From Candidatus Pacearchaeota archaeon (lineage in GTDB: Archaea > Nanobdellota > Nanobdellia > Pacearchaeales > GW2011-AR1), in assembly GCA_002687255.1 (NCBI GenBank), contig NYZR01000019.1:16451-22352 (forward strand): a DNA stretch of 5,902 bases, in the 5' to 3' direction. Positions 4,516 to 5,902 of this stretch are shown here, one piece after another. The notes below the pieces were generated by a model. The model was not told the DNA's origin and made no database searches. It was given only the letters and a program-made list of their open reading frames with translations. The position numbers and the translations under genes were made by a program. Every line of letters begins with the position of its first letter. Within the stretch, counting starts at the first letter, position 1.

Positions 4516-4812
4516 ATGCTTGCTGCGGAAGAAGCTCCTGTTTCTGAAGAACTCCTGGAGGCGGTTAGGAGGTTAGGACAAGCAGGTATCTTAGAACGAG
4601 TAGGTATGCCTGATCTTTCTGATGGTTTGGCTCATTTTTCTGAAGTGGTTGAGCTTGTTCGGGGAAGGGAGTCTCTTCTGATGCAGGGCATTATGGACGA
4701 CTTTACTAATACAGATTTATATCAAAAAAACGATGCGTCACCCCGCACTTTAGTGCGGGGTTTGATGGCGCTCGTTTTTAGGATGTCCGAAGGGGCTTCA
4801 TCCCCGACCTAA
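4516..4812 (+). CDS. N-terminal fragment of an interrupted uncharacterised gene
   Basis: A 98-residue ORF of unrecognised family. ATG 4516 is chosen because the shared TATA box ends 21 bases before it; the longer GTG start at 4468 would place the promoter inside the coding region. Residues 1-70 look like normal protein: acidic, helical and Leu/Ala/Glu-rich (for example EELLEAVRRLGQAGILERVG). From about residue 73 the codons are simply a reading of inserted palindromic DNA: PRTLVRG (76-82) comes from the first palindrome, and the TAA stop lies in the loop of the second. I infer that the original protein continued into the sequence now at 4860-5390 and that the insertion shifted the frame and added a stop. 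The product may still be made as a truncated helical peptide. The alternative is two independent small genes. Confidence 0.5.
   Translation: MLAAEEAPVSEELLEAVRRLGQAGILERVGMPDLSDGLAHFSEVVELVRGRESLLMQGIMDDFTNTDLYQKNDASPRTLVRGLMALVFRMSEGASSPT
4741..4760. repeat. Perfect GC-rich palindrome 1
   Basis: CCCCGCAC (4741-4748) pairs with GTGCGGGG (4753-4760) around TTTA. A T-triplet follows (tttgatgg), so it could also act as a weak terminator on the plus strand. It is read as coding by the ORF starting at 4516 only because no stop happens to fall in that frame. Confidence 0.8.
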
Positions 4813-4844
4813 AGGTCGGGGTTTTCGCCTAGACCCTTCGGCAT
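4783..4844. repeat. Perfect palindrome 2 inside an outer stem
   Basis: CCCCGACC (4802-4809) pairs with GGTCGGGG (4814-4821) around TAAA and is followed by TTTT. An outer stem, CCGAAGGG (4787-4794) with CCCTTCGG (4834-4841), is extended by ATG/CAT after a one-base bulge. This gives a two-tier stem-loop of about 62 bases. The stop codon of the ORF from 4516 is in the inner loop. Confidence 0.8.
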
Positions 4845-4859
4845 AATGCCCTGGGGGCA

Positions 4860-5390
4860 ATGTATCCTGAGCTGAGCAGGGAGCAGAGAGATTTGGCGTT
4901 GGGAGCGTGTTTGTCTCAGCTCGATGGAGTGAGCGCAGCCCTTGTGAAAATGGGTCATACTCCGTGTATTTGTGAGCCGTTATTGCAGGCAGATATTTTT
5001 GTTGCCAGAAGAGGTTTATATTGGCCAGGGGTTGGTGAAGGAAAACTATTGGTTGAGAGATATGAAACTTTTGAAGATCTTTTGGGGGGAAGTATGAACC
5101 GTGAAGGGGTGTTTCTGCCGGAGGTTGTTGATAGTGACTTGCTTGCTGCGTGTGGGTTGTTGTTACATGAGTATTCGCCTTATGCGGATGCATATGCTGA
5201 AGCTGCGCACCCACGATTCTTAGCTCGGGTCGCACAGGGCATTGCTGCTATGAATTTTGCGCAGATCAATGAAGGGAATGTTGCTGAAGGAATAGATAGG
5301 GTGTGTGGCGAGTTGCCTGCAGCTTTGCATGAGCCTGTTCGGAACTATGCAGAGCGAAAAGATTGGGTTGATTTGGGGCGGTTTCCTTAA
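4860..5390 (+). CDS. Uncharacterised protein, probable C-terminal part of the split gene
   Basis: A 176-residue ORF of unrecognised family, soluble, helical and Ala/Leu/Glu-rich, with no signal peptide. Visible segments include a Leu-rich helix (RDLALGACLSQLDGVSAALV, 10-29), a cysteine pair C36/C38 (HTPCICEP), an aromatic segment (GLYWPGVGEGKLLVERYETF, 52-71), and a Tyr/Ala-rich region (HEYSPYADAYAEAAHPRF, 103-120). The frame is open upstream only to 4833; a TAG at 4830-4832 lies inside the palindromic element. Unlike the other plus-strand genes, it lacks a TATA box 21 bases before its ATG and has no clear Shine-Dalgarno; a small hairpin abuts the ATG. I therefore regard it as the severed 3' part of the gene starting at 4516, in a frame shifted by the insertion. 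It ends one base from the convergent thrS stop. Independent translation from ATG 4860 cannot be excluded. Confidence 0.6.
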   Translation: MYPELSREQRDLALGACLSQLDGVSAALVKMGHTPCICEPLLQADIFVARRGLYWPGVGEGKLLVERYETFEDLLGGSMNREGVFLPEVVDSDLLAACGLLLHEYSPYADAYAEAAHPRFLARVAQGIAAMNFAQINEGNVAEGIDRVCGELPAALHEPVRNYAERKDWVDLGRFP

Positions 5391-5417
5391 TCTATTTTCG
5401 TTTCTCGATTTCTTCTT
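5388..5417 (+). terminator. T-rich tract after the plus-strand gene
   Basis: Immediately after the stop at 5390 the plus strand is T-rich (tctattttcgtttctcgatt), running into the end of the convergent thrS gene. Archaeal RNA polymerase can stop at such U-tracts without a hairpin. No hairpin was found, so this is a weak call. Confidence 0.3.
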
Positions 5418-5902
5418 GGAGTTGTTTGATAAAGGCTTCGGGTTTTACTCCGAAGTTAGGTTTCTTGGCTCCTCTTGATCGGACGGCGAGGGTTTTTGAT
5501 TTTTCTTCTTTGTCGCCGATGACGATCGTGTAGGGGATCTTTTGTGTCTCAGAGAGACGGATTTTGTCGGGGACAGTCGTGTTTCTTAGGTCGGTGTCTA
5601 TTCTTAGATTTGGTATTGCTTTCTTTATTTCTTTTGCCGTTTTCTCTGCGGCTTTGGTGTGCTTGTCGGTGAAGTTGATTATTCTGACTTGTGTGGGGGA
5701 GAGCCAGGTTGGCAAAGAACCAGATGTGTCCTCGAGAAGTATGCCTATGAATCGTTCGATGGATCCGTAAATCACTCGGTGGAGCATGATGGGCCTTTTG
5801 GCCTTGCCATCTTTGTCGATGTATTCGAGTTGGAAACGCTCTGGCATGGCGAAGTCGAGTTGGATCGTGGAGAGCTGCCAGGTTCTGTCTAGTGAGTCCT
5901 TG
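5392..5902 (-). CDS. thrS: Threonyl-tRNA synthetase, C-terminal third (5' partial)
   Basis: Class II aminoacyl-tRNA synthetase joining threonine to tRNA(Thr) in the cytoplasm. The window holds the last 169 or so residues; the gene continues past the right edge, so the internal ATG at 5847 is not the start. Reading inward from the edge, RTWQLSTIQLDFAMPERF is the conserved end of the catalytic core. HRVIYGSIERFIGILLE contains class II motif 3 (G-S-x-E-R-F), which helps bind ATP. PTWLSPTQVRII then opens the anticodon-binding domain of the HGTP family, with LRIDTDLRN, ETQKIPYTIVIGDKE and TLAVRSRG as its usual blocks, ending in a charged helix (FIKQLQEEIEKRK). The motifs match the widespread bacterial/eukaryotic form closely; whether the N-terminal editing domain is bacterial or archaeal cannot be seen. 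It ends tail to tail, one base from the neighbouring gene. Confidence 0.95.
   Translation of the reverse strand, partial: KDSLDRTWQLSTIQLDFAMPERFQLEYIDKDGKAKRPIMLHRVIYGSIERFIGILLEDTSGSLPTWLSPTQVRIINFTDKHTKAAEKTAKEIKKAIPNLRIDTDLRNTTVPDKIRLSETQKIPYTIVIGDKEEKSKTLAVRSRGAKKPNFGVKPEAFIKQLQEEIEKRK

Larger units (their letters stand above)
4732..4859. mobile_element. Palindrome-rich insertion, REP/BIME or IS200/IS605-derived (putative)
   Basis: About 128 bases of nested inverted repeats separate two ORF fragments. It holds two perfect GC-rich palindromes with CCCCG/CGGGG ends (4741-4760 and 4802-4821), an outer stem around the second (4783-4794 with 4834-4844), and a short hairpin (TGCCC/GGGCA, 4847-4859) touching the ATG at 4860. 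The TTTA/TAAA loops and GGGGCTTCA next to the second palindrome recall ends of IS200/IS605 elements and the 3' hairpins of TnpB guide RNAs. No transposase or TnpB gene is present, so this would be a non-autonomous remnant. Exact borders are uncertain, and no target duplication is visible, as expected for that family. The structure is seen directly; its origin is inferred. Confidence 0.5.

Noticed and set aside
4724..4730. Run of seven A as a programmed slippage or sequencing-error site that would rejoin the split gene
   Set aside because: Shifting frame here meets stops at 4751-4753 or 4779-4781 inside the palindromic DNA, so slippage alone cannot join the fragments.
4732..4859. Complete IS200/IS605 element or CRISPR repeat
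   Set aside because: There is no transposase or TnpB ORF in the window, and only two differing palindromes occur once each, without regular spacers.
4798..5235. Minus-strand ORF opposite the gene at 4860
   Set aside because: Its composition (His, Gln, Pro, Thr-rich) and lack of promoter suggest a shadow frame; the plus-strand frame is longer and more protein-like.

Overview
This window reads as archaeal, probably from a small-genome DPANN-type lineage (Woesearchaeota/Pacearchaeota-like). That placement is inference from gene content. The grounds are a 563-residue archaeal-type glutamyl-tRNA synthetase, a type IV pilin-like protein with an archaeal class III signal sequence, a Q/P-rich coiled-coil orphan of a kind seen in such genomes, and archaeal TATA boxes at a fixed short distance from the start codons.

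Layout. Positions 1-191 hold the 3' end of a Gly/Ser-rich coiled-coil protein. Its end and the following leader (143-236) form three perfect hairpins. A possible 27-codon ORF (188-271) leads into an overlapping DUF4258/DUF2283 pair (273-699) that looks like a toxin-antitoxin-type module. GluRS follows (731-2422) from its own promoter. A 210-base gap (2423-2632) is rich in inverted repeats. Then come a pilin-like secreted protein (2633-3085) and an orphan with faint PD-(D/E)XK-like features (3120-3770). This orphan converges on a minus-strand Q/P-rich coiled-coil orphan (3791-4465). A divergent gene starts at 4516 and appears to be cut in two by a palindrome-rich insertion at about 4732-4859; the rest lies at 4860-5390. 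At the right edge, one base away and tail to tail, is the C-terminal third of a threonyl-tRNA synthetase (5392-5902, minus).

How it is expressed. Five starts (731, 2633, 3120, 4516 and minus-strand 4465) each have a TATA-like octamer separated from the start codon by exactly 21 bases, which implies leaderless or nearly leaderless mRNAs. Two of them share one palindromic TATA box placed exactly midway between divergent ATGs. The ORF at 4860 has no such box, which supports its being the severed 3' part of the gene that starts at 4516.

Most notable: the symmetric bidirectional promoter, the split gene with its REP/IS200-IS605-like palindromes, and the hairpin string before the DUF4258/DUF2283 pair. 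No complete transposase, CRISPR array, tRNA or rRNA was found.
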